NCBI GenBank assembly: GCA_015060065.1
Contig: SUZF01000009.1
Span: forward strand, 1 to 64,000
Direction: 5' to 3'
Length of the DNA stretch: 64,000 nt
DNA from: Rikenellaceae bacterium
GTDB taxonomy: Bacteria; Bacteroidota; Bacteroidia; Bacteroidales; Rikenellaceae
Positions 16,987-26,148 of the stretch are shown here, piece after piece. The position numbers were made by a program, and so were the translations under genes. The notes under the pieces were generated by a model. It saw nothing but the letters and a program-made list of their open reading frames with translations. It searched no databases and was not told where the DNA came from. The number at the start of each line of letters is the position of its first letter. Position 1 is the stretch's first letter.

Positions 16987-17949
16987 CTAAAATGCCGAGC
17001 CTTTTAATCGCAGTCCGCACCGCTCGTCAAGTCCAAACATCAGATTCATATTCTGCACAGCCTGACCGGAGGCACCCTTCAAGAGGTTGTCGATGACGGT
17101 TACGATGTGGAGTTTCGAGCCGTGCTTCTCGACGTGAACAAGAGCCTTGTTGCTATTGACAACCTGTTTGAGGTCGATATTGCGTTCCGAAACAAACGTA
17201 AATGCAGCATCCGCATAGTAGTCGTTATAGAGGGCCACCGCCTCCTCCTGCGTGAGCGGGCAGTCGGTATAGACACTTGCCAAGATACCGCGCGTGAAGT
17301 CGCCTCGCAGAGGAACAAAGTTGAGTTCGCGGTCAAATGAGGGTTGGAGCAGACGGATATTGCGGCCAATCTCGATAAGGTGTTGATGCTCAAATGATTT
17401 ATATGCCGAAATATTCGATGCTCGCCAACTGAAATGGGTCGTTGCCGATGGCTTTACACCGGCACCTGTCGAGCCGGTTATGGCTGTGATATGCACCTCC
17501 TCGGAGAGTAAGCCTTTCGCCACCAACGGCAACAGAGCCAACTGAATGGCAGTGGCAAAGCATCCCGGATTGGCTACACGCTTTGCTCCGCGAGTGCGCT
17601 CGCGGTTGAGTTCGGGCAGACCATAGACAAATCCTGCACTCTCGTCGCGGAAATCTTGTGCCAAATCGACAATGCGTAACCCTTCGGGTATCTCGTTCTC
17701 GGCAAGGAACTTCCCGCTATCGCCATGTGCCGAGCAGATGAACAGAACATCCACCGCGTGCAGGTCGTACTCTGCGCTGAACATCAGGTCGCACTCCCCG
17801 AAGAGCGAGGTGTGGATGCTGCTTATAGGATTGCCGGCATTGCTGGTGCTGTGGACAAACGAAATCTCGACTTCCGGATGATTTACAAGCAAGCGCAACA
17901 ATTCGCCTGCCGTGTATCCTGCTCCACCTATAACTCCTGCTTTAATCAC
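16987..17949 (-). CDS. argC: N-acyl-gamma-glutamyl-phosphate reductase
   Basis: 320 residues. NADPH-dependent reduction of N-acylglutamyl phosphate to the semialdehyde. Rossmann motif GVIGGAGYTAGEL (about 5-17), FICSAHGDS, and the active-site cysteine C130 in VANPGCFATAIQL. Complete and of normal length for the short ArgC type. The ATG at 17949 overlaps the argG stop (ATGA), indicating coupling. Confidence 0.95.
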   Translation of the reverse strand: MIKAGVIGGAGYTAGELLRLLVNHPEVEISFVHSTSNAGNPISSIHTSLFGECDLMFSAEYDLHAVDVLFICSAHGDSGKFLAENEIPEGLRIVDLAQDFRDESAGFVYGLPELNRERTRGAKRVANPGCFATAIQLALLPLVAKGLLSEEVHITAITGSTGAGVKPSATTHFSWRASNISAYKSFEHQHLIEIGRNIRLLQPSFDRELNFVPLRGDFTRGILASVYTDCPLTQEEAVALYNDYYADAAFTFVSERNIDLKQVVNSNKALVHVEKHGSKLHIVTVIDNLLKGASGQAVQNMNLMFGLDERCGLRLKGSAF

Positions 17950-19145
17950 TTCTCGTTGCGTTTTTGTACGTTGTGGTAAATCTTGATTTGGTTACCCAAA
18001 ATCTTCGTGAAGCCCTTGATATCGTCAGCCGTCCAAGCCTTATTGACCTCGCCATACTCGCCAAAGTCGGTCTTCATAAGGTCAAACGTCGAATCTACGC
18101 CTACAAGCGTGTAGGAATATGGGCGCAGTGTAATCTCCACCGTTCCCGTAACATTGCGTTGCGACGAAAGGAGCATAGCCTCGATATCACGCATCACAGG
18201 CTCCAAATACTGCGCCTCGTGGAGGAACATTCCGTACCACGTGCCGACTTGGTCTTTCCAATATTGCTGCCACTTGGTCAAAGTGTGTTTTTCGAGCATC
18301 TTGTGGGCAGCGATGATAAGAATCGGAGCCGCAGCCTCGAATCCGACACGACCCTTGATGCCGATAATCGTGTCGCCAATGTGCATATCGCGACCAATAC
18401 CGTAGCGCGAGGCGATAGCCTCCACAGCGCGTATAGCCTCGACTTTATCGCTGTACTCGGTGCCATTTACAGATGAAATCTCGCCCTCGGTAAAGCCGAT
18501 TTTCAGGCTCTCCTCGCCCGATGCCGTTACCTGCGAGGGGTAAGCCTCTTCGGGTAGGGTCTGCTCCGAATGGAGGGTCTCCTTGCCACCAATCGATGTA
18601 CCCCACAAGCCCTTATTTATCGAGTACTCCAACTTTGTGAAGTCTGCCACGAAGCCACGCTCACGCAGGTAGTTAATCTCATACTCACGAGTGAGTGTCA
18701 TATCGCGTGTCGGGGTTATAATGCCGATTTCGGGAGCCAGTACCTCGAAGGTCATATCGAAACGCACCTGGTCGTTGCCGGCACCTGTCGAGCCGTGAGC
18801 CACGTAGTCTGCGCCAATCTTCTTGGCATACTCGATGATGGCGATGGCTTGGAAGATGCGCTCCGATGATACCGAGATAGGATATGTTCCGTTGCGCAAC
18901 ACATTGCCGAATACCATATATTTAATACTCTTTTCGTAGTACTCCTGCTCGATGTCGAGTGTCGCGTGCGATGCAGCACCGAGAGCCTCGGCACGCTCGG
19001 CAATCTTCGCAAGTTCCTCCTTCGAGAAACCGCCCGTGTTGGCTATGGCTGTGTGAACTTCGTAACCCTTCTCCTCCGAGAGATACTTTACGCAAAACGA
19101 CGTGTCCAAACCGCCGCTGAATGCCAAAACTACTTTTTTCTTCAT
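17946..19145 (-). CDS. argG: Argininosuccinate synthase
   Basis: 399 residues. ATP-dependent joining of citrulline and aspartate. The ATP-pyrophosphatase loop AFSGGLDTS is at 8-16; further blocks are HGSTGAGNDQVRF, TPTRDMTLTREYE and the C-terminal synthetase domain with GKETLHSEQTLPEEAYP. Second gene of the operon, 22 bases after the GNAT gene, placing the last cytosolic steps early and argH at the end of the same transcript. Confidence 0.95.
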   Translation of the reverse strand: MKKKVVLAFSGGLDTSFCVKYLSEEKGYEVHTAIANTGGFSKEELAKIAERAEALGAASHATLDIEQEYYEKSIKYMVFGNVLRNGTYPISVSSERIFQAIAIIEYAKKIGADYVAHGSTGAGNDQVRFDMTFEVLAPEIGIITPTRDMTLTREYEINYLRERGFVADFTKLEYSINKGLWGTSIGGKETLHSEQTLPEEAYPSQVTASGEESLKIGFTEGEISSVNGTEYSDKVEAIRAVEAIASRYGIGRDMHIGDTIIGIKGRVGFEAAAPILIIAAHKMLEKHTLTKWQQYWKDQVGTWYGMFLHEAQYLEPVMRDIEAMLLSSQRNVTGTVEITLRPYSYTLVGVDSTFDLMKTDFGEYGEVNKAWTADDIKGFTKILGNQIKIYHNVQKRNEK

Positions 19146-19167
19146 AATATCTAATTTTAATTTTTAA

Positions 19168-19797
19168 TTATCGCAGATGAAAAATCTTCTTTATTGCGTT
19201 CTGGATGTACATTGCGTAGGGCTTCCACCACGAATGTTCCTCGCGCTTGTGCTTTGCAGGGTCGTACAACATACCCGTACAGAGGCACATACGTCGATTG
19301 TTGCGCATCAGAATATCATAGTTGCAGCAACCCTCGCAACCCTGCCAAAATTCGTTATCTTCGGTCAGTTCCGAGAAGGTTACCGGAACGTAGCCCATCC
19401 TTGAATTGAGTTTCATCACGGGAAGTGATGTGGTGATACTGAACAACTTGGCGTAAGGGAAGCGCGTGCGTGCCAACTCGAAAGTTTTACGCTTGATGCG
19501 CTCTGCCAAGCCTAAACCTCGATATTCGGGATCGACAATAAGTCCCGATGTTGCGACAAAATCACCATGTTCCCAGCACTCGATGTAACTGAATCCGACC
19601 AATCTCTCGCCATCAAGAGCCACGACAGCCTTGCCACCGTTGATTTTCGAGATGATATATTCGGGAGAGCGCTTGGCGATACCTGTGCCACGTTGCAGTG
19701 CCGATTCGTAAATAAGTTTGCAGATATGCTCGGCATACTTCGCATGGGAAGTGTCGGCAAATGTTACTGAAATGTTTTGATATGCGTTATTGTTCAT
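19168..19797 (-). CDS. GNAT acyltransferase, candidate first enzyme of the arginine pathway
   Basis: About 209 residues. GNAT acetyl-CoA-binding core around SGLIVDPEYRGLGLAERIKRK (motif A with R-G-x-G-L/x), plus a cysteine-rich C-terminal part (EGCCNYDILMRNNRRMCLC). No other ArgA or ArgJ is in the operon, so it is the natural candidate for N-acetyl- or N-succinyl-glutamate synthase; this is positional inference. Start chosen as ATG 19797 (MNNNAYQ); MCAMNNN at 19806 is an alternative. The start overlaps by ATGA the stop of a 61-codon upstream reading frame. Confidence 0.75.
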   Translation of the reverse strand: MNNNAYQNISVTFADTSHAKYAEHICKLIYESALQRGTGIAKRSPEYIISKINGGKAVVALDGERLVGFSYIECWEHGDFVATSGLIVDPEYRGLGLAERIKRKTFELARTRFPYAKLFSITTSLPVMKLNSRMGYVPVTFSELTEDNEFWQGCEGCCNYDILMRNNRRMCLCTGMLYDPAKHKREEHSWWKPYAMYIQNAIKKIFHLR

Positions 19798-19979
19798 CGC
19801 ACACAAAATGTGTTAAATATTTGAGTAGTAAATAAATATCGTATAAATTGATTGCCGGTATTTACAGAACGCACGCCACCGACAGCGCGAGTCCGACTAT
19901 GCGCATCGGACTTTGTAGAGGTTATTGCATCGGACAAATGCCTGCATTGATATATTGTAACTCTGTTGCATTTTCTCAT
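19794..19979 (-). CDS. Possible arginine-rich leader ORF of the arginine operon
   Basis: 61 codons beginning about 6 bases after the predicted transcription start, with eight arginines (positions 2, 6, 13, 29, 31, 37, 47, 61) and its TGA overlapping the ATG of the GNAT gene. It has no similarity I recognise and its codon use is unlike the neighbours, so it may be just leader RNA. The position, overlap and arginine content would fit translational sensing of arginine. Confidence 0.3.
   Translation of the reverse strand: MRKCNRVTIYQCRHLSDAITSTKSDAHSRTRAVGGVRSVNTGNQFIRYLFTTQIFNTFCVR
19890..19935 (-). promoter_or_regulatory. Leader hairpins with competing pairing options, arginine operon
   Basis: AGTCCGA (19890-19896) can pair with TCGGACT (19906-19912). 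The 9-mer GCATCGGAC occurs twice on the plus strand (19903-19911 and 19927-19935), so the complementary segment could pair with either copy, which is the layout of an attenuator. No T-run directly follows, so termination is not obvious; translational control is as likely. Confidence 0.35.
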
Positions 19980-19990
19980 TAACGTATCGG

Positions 19991-19998
19991 CAAAGATA
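19991..19998 (-). promoter_or_regulatory. Arginine operon promoter, -7 element
   Basis: CAAAGATA on the plus strand reads TATCTTTG on the minus strand, a perfect TAnnTTTG. Transcription would start near 19985, giving a leader of about 190 bases, long for this genome. No clear -33 TTTG. Confidence 0.55.
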
Positions 19999-20015
19999 CA
20001 AATAATTTTTAATTT

Positions 20016-20050
20016 TTTGATTTTTAATTATTAATTATTTCGTACCTTTG
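20016..20050 (+). promoter_or_regulatory. ettA promoter
   Basis: TTTG at 20016-20019, 23 bases, TACCTTTG at 20043-20050. The -7 is perfect; spacing is longer than the usual 19-21. Confidence 0.5.
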
Positions 20051-20084
20051 TACGATTGACGAGTAAAGGATACAAATATATATT

Positions 20085-21758
20085 ATGGCAGACGAAAAGA
20101 TTATATTCTCGATGGTTGGTGTGTCGAAAACCTTTACCAACCAGAAGAAGGTGCTGAACGACATCTATCTCTCGTTCTTCTACGGAGCAAAAATCGGTAT
20201 CATCGGTCTTAATGGTTCGGGTAAATCAACCCTGATGAAGATTATCGCCGGTATCGACAAAAATTTCCAAGGCGAGGTTGTCTTCTCGCCCGGATATAGC
20301 GTGGGTTACCTCGAACAGGAGCCGCAACTTGACGACAACAAGACCGTTAAGGAGGTTGTCGAGGAGGGCTGTGCGGCTACGGTTGCCCTCTTGAAGGAGT
20401 ACGAAGATATCAATATGAAACTCTGCGAGCCGATGGATGACGATGAAATGGCACGTCTTATCGAGCGTCAGGGCGAACTCTACGAGCAGATTGACCATGT
20501 GAATGGTTGGGAGTTGGATAGCGTTTTGGAACGAGCTATGGATGCGTTGCGTTGTCCCGACCCCGACCAGAGTGTCAAGGTGCTGTCGGGTGGCGAGCGC
20601 AGACGTGTGGCTCTGTGTCGTCTGCTCTTGCAGCAGCCTGATGTGTTGTTGCTTGACGAGCCGACCAACCACCTCGATGCCGAGTCTATCGATTGGCTCG
20701 AACAGCACTTGCAGCAGTATAAGGGTACGGTTATCGCGGTTACTCACGACCGCTACTTCCTTGATAATGTGGCGGGTTGGATTCTTGAACTCGACCGTGG
20801 TGAGGGTATTCCGTGGAAGGGCAACTATTCGGGTTGGCTCGACCAGAAGACCAAGCGTCTGGCCATGGAGGAGAAGCAGGAGTCGAAGCGTCGCAAGACT
20901 TTGGAGCGTGAGTTGGAGTGGGTACGTATGTCGCCATCAGGCCGTCACGCCAAGAGTAAGGCTCGTCTGTCGGCATACGACAAGATGCTCAATGCCGATG
21001 CGAAGGAGCGCGAGGAGAAACTTGAAATATTTATCCCGAATGGTCCGCGTCTGGGCGATGTGGTTATCGAGGCAAATGGCGTATCGAAGGCGTTTGGCGA
21101 CCGTGTGCTGTATGAGGGTCTGGACTTTAAGTTGCCACCCGCAGGTATCGTAGGTGTTATCGGCCCCAACGGAACGGGTAAGACTACCCTCTTCCGTATG
21201 ATTATGGGCTTGGAGGAGCCTACGTCGGGAACATTTACCGTAGGTCAGACCGTGAAACTCGCATACGTGGATCAGCAACATAAATCCATCGACCCCGAAA
21301 AGACGGTCTATGAGGTTATTTCGGGTGGTACGGACCTTATCACGTTGGGTAACCGTCAAGTTAATGCTCGCGCCTATGTCGGTCGCTTCAATTTCAGCGG
21401 TGCCGACCAGGAGAAGAAGTGCGGAATGTTGTCGGGAGGAGAGCGTAATCGCCTCCACCTTGCCTTGGCTCTCAAAGAGGAGGGTAATGTGCTGTTGCTC
21501 GACGAGCCGACCAACGATATCGATGTGAATACCCTGCGTGCGTTGGAGGAGGGTTTGGAACACTTCGCAGGCTGCGCGGTGGTTATCTCGCACGACCGTT
21601 GGTTTTTGGATCGAATTGCTACACATATCCTCTCATTTGAGGGCGACTCGAAGGTTGTCTTCTTCGAGGGTTCCTACTCGGAGTACGAGGAGTGGAAGAA
21701 GAATCAGGGAATCGACACCACCCCGAAGCGTGTGAAGTATAAAAAACTAATGGAATAG
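20085..21758 (+). CDS. ettA: Energy-dependent translational throttle protein EttA (ABC-F)
   Basis: 557 residues, two ABC ATPase domains and no membrane part. Walker A GLNGSGKS (about 41-48) and GPNGTGKT (about 360-367), signatures LSGGERRR (about 166) and LSGGERNR (about 446), Walker B LLLDEPTNHLD and LLLDEPTND. ABC-F proteins bind the ribosomal E site; EttA regulates entry into elongation according to ADP/ATP. Length, short arm region and C-terminal KRVKYKKLME-type end fit EttA rather than Uup or an antibiotic-resistance ABC-F. Confidence 0.92.
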   Translation: MADEKIIFSMVGVSKTFTNQKKVLNDIYLSFFYGAKIGIIGLNGSGKSTLMKIIAGIDKNFQGEVVFSPGYSVGYLEQEPQLDDNKTVKEVVEEGCAATVALLKEYEDINMKLCEPMDDDEMARLIERQGELYEQIDHVNGWELDSVLERAMDALRCPDPDQSVKVLSGGERRRVALCRLLLQQPDVLLLDEPTNHLDAESIDWLEQHLQQYKGTVIAVTHDRYFLDNVAGWILELDRGEGIPWKGNYSGWLDQKTKRLAMEEKQESKRRKTLERELEWVRMSPSGRHAKSKARLSAYDKMLNADAKEREEKLEIFIPNGPRLGDVVIEANGVSKAFGDRVLYEGLDFKLPPAGIVGVIGPNGTGKTTLFRMIMGLEEPTSGTFTVGQTVKLAYVDQQHKSIDPEKTVYEVISGGTDLITLGNRQVNARAYVGRFNFSGADQEKKCGMLSGGERNRLHLALALKEEGNVLLLDEPTNDIDVNTLRALEEGLEHFAGCAVVISHDRWFLDRIATHILSFEGDSKVVFFEGSYSEYEEWKKNQGIDTTPKRVKYKKLME

Positions 21759-21764
21759 TTTTTT

Positions 21765-21806
21765 GAATTGATAATTGACAATTGATAATTGATAATTGAT
21801 AATTGA
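21765..21806. repeat. AT-rich interspersed repeat, then a GGCTAATGGCTAA repeat, before hisS
   Basis: Six AATTGATAATTG-like units, followed at 21813-21830 by AATGGCTAATGGCTAA, the second repeat type also seen at 28321, 30112, 57331 and 63789. The second repeat reaches to within 5 bases of the hisS start and creates a spurious ATG at 21823. Confidence 0.75.
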
Positions 21807-21834
21807 ATAAAGCCAATGGCTAATGGCTAAAACT

Positions 21835-23181
21835 ATGGCACAAAAACCATCAATACCAAAGGGTACGCGTGACTTCTCTCCTGTCGAGATGAGTCGCCGT
21901 CAATATATTTTCGATACCGTGAAGAGCGTCTTCCGTACCTACGGATTCTCGCCCCTCGAAACTCCTGCAATGGAGAATCTCTCTACCCTTCTGGGTAAGT
22001 ATGGCGACGAGGGCGATAAACTGCTCTTCAAGATTCTTAATTCGGGCGATTACGCAGCAAACCTCTCGACGGAGGAGTTGCACAACGCCTCGAAGATTTG
22101 CGAGAAGGGTCTGCGCTATGACCTTACGGTGCCGTTTGCGCGTTATGTCGTGCAACACCAGAACGAGATTTCGTTCCCCTTCAAGCGTTTTCAGATTCAG
22201 CCGGTATGGCGTGCAGACCGCCCGCAGAAGGGTCGCTATCGCGAGTTCTATCAGTGTGATGTGGATGTTATCGGCTCGCGCTCGCTGCTTAACGAGGTAG
22301 AGTTGGTGCAGATTGTCGATGCAGTCTTCGCGAAACTCGGCATCCGTACCGTGTTGAAGATGAACAACCGCAAGATTCTCTACGGCATTGCCGAGGCTAT
22401 CGGTCATGCCGATAAGATGATGGATATCACGGTGGCAATCGATAAACTCGAAAAGATTGGTTTGGATAATGTGAAGGCAGAACTGCTCGAAAGAGGTTTG
22501 GATGAGGTGGCTGTTGCCAAACTTCAACCGATACTTGAACTTTCGGGCGATAACTCGCAGAAACTCGATAAGTTGGCAGAGATTATCGGCTCGTCGGAAA
22601 CGGGTGCCAAAGGTATCGAAGAGATGCGCACAATCTTCGGCTTGGTTGAGGCTCTGGGTGTGGCTCTGCCGGTGGAGTTGGACCTCTCGTTGGCGCGAGG
22701 TTTGAACTACTATACGGGTGCAATCTTCGAGGTCAAGGCTCTCGATTATGCCATAGGCTCGATTTGTGGCGGAGGTCGCTACGATAACCTCACGGGTATC
22801 TTCGGATTGCCCGATGTGTCGGGTGTCGGCATCTCGTTTGGTGCTGACCGCATCTATGACGTGATGACCGGCTTGGAGTTGTTCCCGGAGAGTGTAGATT
22901 GCTCGACGCAGGTGCTCTTTGTCAATCTGGGCGAGGCGGAGCAGATGCAGTCGCTGCAAATTATGGCTCAACTGCGTGCAGATGGCATTGCTGCGGAGAT
23001 TTACCCGGAGGCTGCAAAGATGAAGAAGCAGATGGAGTATGCCAATCGTCGCGCAATACCCTACGTGATAATTATCGGCTCGCAGGAGTTGGAACAGGGA
23101 GTCGCTACGGTGAAGAATATGCGCTCCGGAGAGCAGTCGCAGGTAACATTTGAGGAGGTAAGAAATCAAATCAAGAATTAA
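21835..23181 (+). CDS. hisS: Histidine-tRNA ligase
   Basis: 448 residues. Class II synthetase. Motif 1 region and PKGTRDFSP near the N terminus, motif 2 [30 protein letters not shown] (arginine-bearing loop), histidine-specific [14 protein letters not shown], motif 3 [13 protein letters not shown], and an anticodon-binding domain in the last 90 residues. Start set at [10 protein letters not shown], where Bacteroidetes homologues begin; the in-frame ATG at 21823 lies inside a repeat and is unlikely. Follows ettA by 76 bases of repeats, with no clear promoter of its own. Confidence 0.95.
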   Translation: MAQKPSIPKGTRDFSPVEMSRRQYIFDTVKSVFRTYGFSPLETPAMENLSTLLGKYGDEGDKLLFKILNSGDYAANLSTEELHNASKICEKGLRYDLTVPFARYVVQHQNEISFPFKRFQIQPVWRADRPQKGRYREFYQCDVDVIGSRSLLNEVELVQIVDAVFAKLGIRTVLKMNNRKILYGIAEAIGHADKMMDITVAIDKLEKIGLDNVKAELLERGLDEVAVAKLQPILELSGDNSQKLDKLAEIIGSSETGAKGIEEMRTIFGLVEALGVALPVELDLSLARGLNYYTGAIFEVKALDYAIGSICGGGRYDNLTGIFGLPDVSGVGISFGADRIYDVMTGLELFPESVDCSTQVLFVNLGEAEQMQSLQIMAQLRADGIAAEIYPEAAKMKKQMEYANRRAIPYVIIIGSQELEQGVATVKNMRSGEQSQVTFEEVRNQIKN

Positions 23182-23232
23182 CATTTATCAGGGTTTGAAG
23201 AGATTCTTTGATAACTCTTGAATATCTAAAAT

Positions 23233-23273
23233 TTGGGCTGTCGCAACTCGAAAGTTGGACAGCCCAAGTTTTT
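23233..23273 (+). terminator. Terminator after hisS
   Basis: TTGGGCTGTC (23233-23242) pairs with GACAGCCCAA (23258-23267), with CAACT/AGTTG extending the stem inside, then GTTTTT. Confidence 0.9.
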
Positions 23274-23311
23274 GTAGAAATCGGTGTAAGACGACACCGT
23301 GCCTGACATTG

Positions 23312-26059
23312 CTACAATGCCTGACAATAGAAATCTATAAGTGTGCCTTTACCCTTGATTACACGAATCATTATATCGTTAGCCCTCATGGTGCTGTTTA
23401 AGCGTAGAGTTACCTTTCCGCCGGAGGTCTCGACGGTTTGTACCGGGGTAAACTGTCCTCCGCCAAGGTTGAGCGACACCTCGTATTGGCATCTCGAATC
23501 CAAACGCCACTCGACATTATATTTGTAGAATCCTACGGACGATTTGAGAGGAATTACAAACTCGTCGCCCTCTTTGAGTTCCACCGGCAGGCGCGATGCA
23601 ATCGGCGAGTCCGAAACCTTGTATATGGCATTGGGATTTGCCGGATCGATGATTGTTATGGTCTCGACCAGACGGATATCTGTCGAAGATGCAGCAACAT
23701 ATATGTCGAACAGACCCGGCTCGATTATGGGCTTCATATCACGGTTGAGCATCGTAAAGTGGCGAGGTTCGAGAGTCATCTTCACACGTTTGGTCTCGCC
23801 AGGGTTGAGTGTTACGCGCTCAAAACCACGCAACATACGCTCATAGACGGTAATTGAACTGAAATGGTCGTGGATGTAGAGTTGAACAATCTCGTCGCCC
23901 TTATATTTGCCCGTATTGGTAATGTCGAACTCAATGTTGATAGACTCGTCGGGACGAATCTTCTTGCTTGAAAGTTGCAGATTTGAGTACTCGAATGTGG
24001 TGTAACTCAAACCGAAACCGAAATCGTAGAGAGCTCCGGCAGCACGGGTCTTTTTGCCTTTGGGGCCTACGCCTGCATAACCATCCACCTGCGAATTGGG
24101 CTTGAAGGGGAAGTTGAACGGAATCTGACCCACTGTTCGCGGGAAGGTTACGGTAAGTTTACCGCCTGGGTTATGATCTCCAAGCAGGGTTTGTGCTATG
24201 GCAGTACCTCCGTGTGCGCCCGGATAGAAGGCTTGGATTATGGCATCGGCATTGCGGTCAGCCCAGTTGATTGATGCGGGACGACCACTGACCAAAATCA
24301 CGATAAGCGGCTTGCCGCTCTTTTTTAACTCCTTGATAAGCAACCCCTGACATCCAGGCAGGTCAAGGCTCGATCGACTGCGGTTCTCGCCACAGGTGCG
24401 TAAGCAATCGCCCAAAACCGCTACTGCAACGTCAGCCTCGGATGCCAACTTTACCGCCTCGCCAATCGATGCCAACTCCTCGGCAGTCGGCTCATAACCG
24501 AAGAGTTCGGAGTCCGGCCACTGCGAATCGACGTGGTCGCAACCCTTGGTGTAGAGAACTTCGGCTTTGCCTTCGAGGGCGGCTTTCAAGCCTTGATATA
24601 CCGTTACAGATTCGGTTGCCTGTGGCCCATAGTGAACGTGTGCATAGTCGTCGTTGTCGGCATTAGGACCCACAACAAGAACCTTGCGCAGAGACGATGC
24701 ATTCAACGGCAACAATCCGTTGTTTTTGAGCAGTACGAGCGACTTCTGCGAAGCTTCGAGAGCCACTTTGTTATTCTCTGTGCCATTTACCTCGATGTCG
24801 GCTCGCTTCATCTCTTGCTCGCTGACATAGGGTTTGTCGAAGAGTCCGACCATAAATTTAACCCTCAAAATGTCGCGCACACGCTCGTCAATTGTCTCCA
24901 TGCTTATCGCACCCTCGCGCACGAGTTCTCGTACCGGAAGGATGTAACTGTCGGGCGAGCGGAAGGTGCAACGAACATTCAGACCTGCCTCGACGCTCTG
25001 ACGAACAGACTCCTTCATATTTGGCGATGTGAGATGTTTCATATGCAGATACTCCACAGCGTCCGAATCCGAAACGACATAACCTGTGAAGCCGAGGTCT
25101 TTGCGCAGACGGTCATACAGCCAATAGCGACTACCCTGAATAGGCTCGCCATCGTAATCGTTGTAGGAACTCATCAGTCCCATCAGCCCTGCGCGAGAGA
25201 TAACCTCACGCCAAGGATAGATGTGTATATTCTCTACCGAGAGAGGCGATTCGTGTGGGTCGCAACGAGCCATACCCTCGCGTGCGCCCTTGCCGTTGGA
25301 GTATATTGCAAAGTGCTTTGCCGATGCGGCAACACCGCCATCTTCCTGCATACCTTTGACCATCTGAACACCCAATTCTCCTACCAAAAACGGATCCTCG
25401 CCGTAAATCTCCTCATAACGGCCCCAGCGTTGGTCACGACCCACGTCAAGAATCGGCGCATAGATATTTGTGTAGCCGAGCAGTCGAGCCTCCTCGCCGG
25501 TGATGCGACCCACTTCGCGGATAAGATTCTTATCCCAAGTCGAGCCAAGACCGAGCTGCGTGGGGAAGTTGGTTGCCTTGTATGCTTCCACTCCTCGCAG
25601 ACCCTCGTTTGTAAAATCTACGGGGATACCGAGGCGGGTCTCCTCGACAAAGAATCGCTGCACCTCATTCAATGCCCACGCGTGCTTGCTTGCGGGCCAA
25701 ATGTAGGGGCTCTCGGTTGTCAGAGGTTGATTCCATCCTTTGAATGAGTTGAGATGCTCGTCAATGGCACCGATGCCGTCTTTCCAAATTTTGTTTTTCC
25801 ATTCGGGCGTCGGCAATTGGTCACGCAGCACGCGACGGTAGCCATAGAGAGTTGCCATCTGACAACTCTTCTCTTCGAGTGTCATCTGACTCAACAGGTC
25901 ATCAATACGTTTGTCAATGTCGGCTTTCGGATTCTCGTAGATGTCCATCTTGCCGTTCTTGTTGAAGTCAATCCACCCCTTATGGTATATTTTTGGGGCA
26001 GCAGTTGCAATATTGGCTATCAACGAGAAGATAATGATAGAGATGATTTTTCGATTCAT
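23312..26059 (-). CDS. Glycoside hydrolase family 3 beta-glucosidase, secreted
   Basis: 915 residues. Signal peptide (1-20, ending ATAA), then an EF-hand-like calcium loop starting D31 (DFNKNGKMDIYE, full D-x-N-x-N-G-x-x-D-x-x-E spacing), the GH3 N-terminal barrel with AKHFAIYSNG and nucleophile Asp at about 331 in YVVSDSDAVEYL, the GH3 C-terminal domain (VVVGPNADNDDY to YPGAHGG), a fibronectin-III-like domain (GDEIVQLYIHD), and about 110 extra C-terminal residues of beta type, perhaps carbohydrate-binding. Likely periplasmic exo-acting beta-glucosidase or xylosidase; substrate unknown. No SusC/SusD nearby. Start MNRKIIS preferred over MFHN four codons upstream. Confidence 0.9.
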   Translation of the reverse strand: MNRKIISIIIFSLIANIATAAPKIYHKGWIDFNKNGKMDIYENPKADIDKRIDDLLSQMTLEEKSCQMATLYGYRRVLRDQLPTPEWKNKIWKDGIGAIDEHLNSFKGWNQPLTTESPYIWPASKHAWALNEVQRFFVEETRLGIPVDFTNEGLRGVEAYKATNFPTQLGLGSTWDKNLIREVGRITGEEARLLGYTNIYAPILDVGRDQRWGRYEEIYGEDPFLVGELGVQMVKGMQEDGGVAASAKHFAIYSNGKGAREGMARCDPHESPLSVENIHIYPWREVISRAGLMGLMSSYNDYDGEPIQGSRYWLYDRLRKDLGFTGYVVSDSDAVEYLHMKHLTSPNMKESVRQSVEAGLNVRCTFRSPDSYILPVRELVREGAISMETIDERVRDILRVKFMVGLFDKPYVSEQEMKRADIEVNGTENNKVALEASQKSLVLLKNNGLLPLNASSLRKVLVVGPNADNDDYAHVHYGPQATESVTVYQGLKAALEGKAEVLYTKGCDHVDSQWPDSELFGYEPTAEELASIGEAVKLASEADVAVAVLGDCLRTCGENRSRSSLDLPGCQGLLIKELKKSGKPLIVILVSGRPASINWADRNADAIIQAFYPGAHGGTAIAQTLLGDHNPGGKLTVTFPRTVGQIPFNFPFKPNSQVDGYAGVGPKGKKTRAAGALYDFGFGLSYTTFEYSNLQLSSKKIRPDESINIEFDITNTGKYKGDEIVQLYIHDHFSSITVYERMLRGFERVTLNPGETKRVKMTLEPRHFTMLNRDMKPIIEPGLFDIYVAASSTDIRLVETITIIDPANPNAIYKVSDSPIASRLPVELKEGDEFVIPLKSSVGFYKYNVEWRLDSRCQYEVSLNLGGGQFTPVQTVETSGGKVTLRLNSTMRANDIMIRVIKGKGTLIDFYCQAL

Positions 26060-26090
26060 ATTGTGGAACAATGTTTGGTTAAACTTCCTA

Positions 26091-26118
26091 CAAAGATAAA
26101 TAAAAAAACGTATATTTG
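26091..26118. promoter_or_regulatory. Divergent -7 elements for the GH3 and S41 genes
   Basis: CAAAGATA (26091-26098) reads TATCTTTG on the minus strand for the GH3 gene; TATATTTG at 26111-26118 serves the S41 protease gene on the plus strand. Both are perfect TAnnTTTG and only 12 bases apart back to back, so the two polymerases would compete for the same DNA. Confidence 0.6.
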
Positions 26119-26148
26119 CATCGGTATCTGTTTTTTTATCGTGAGGTA

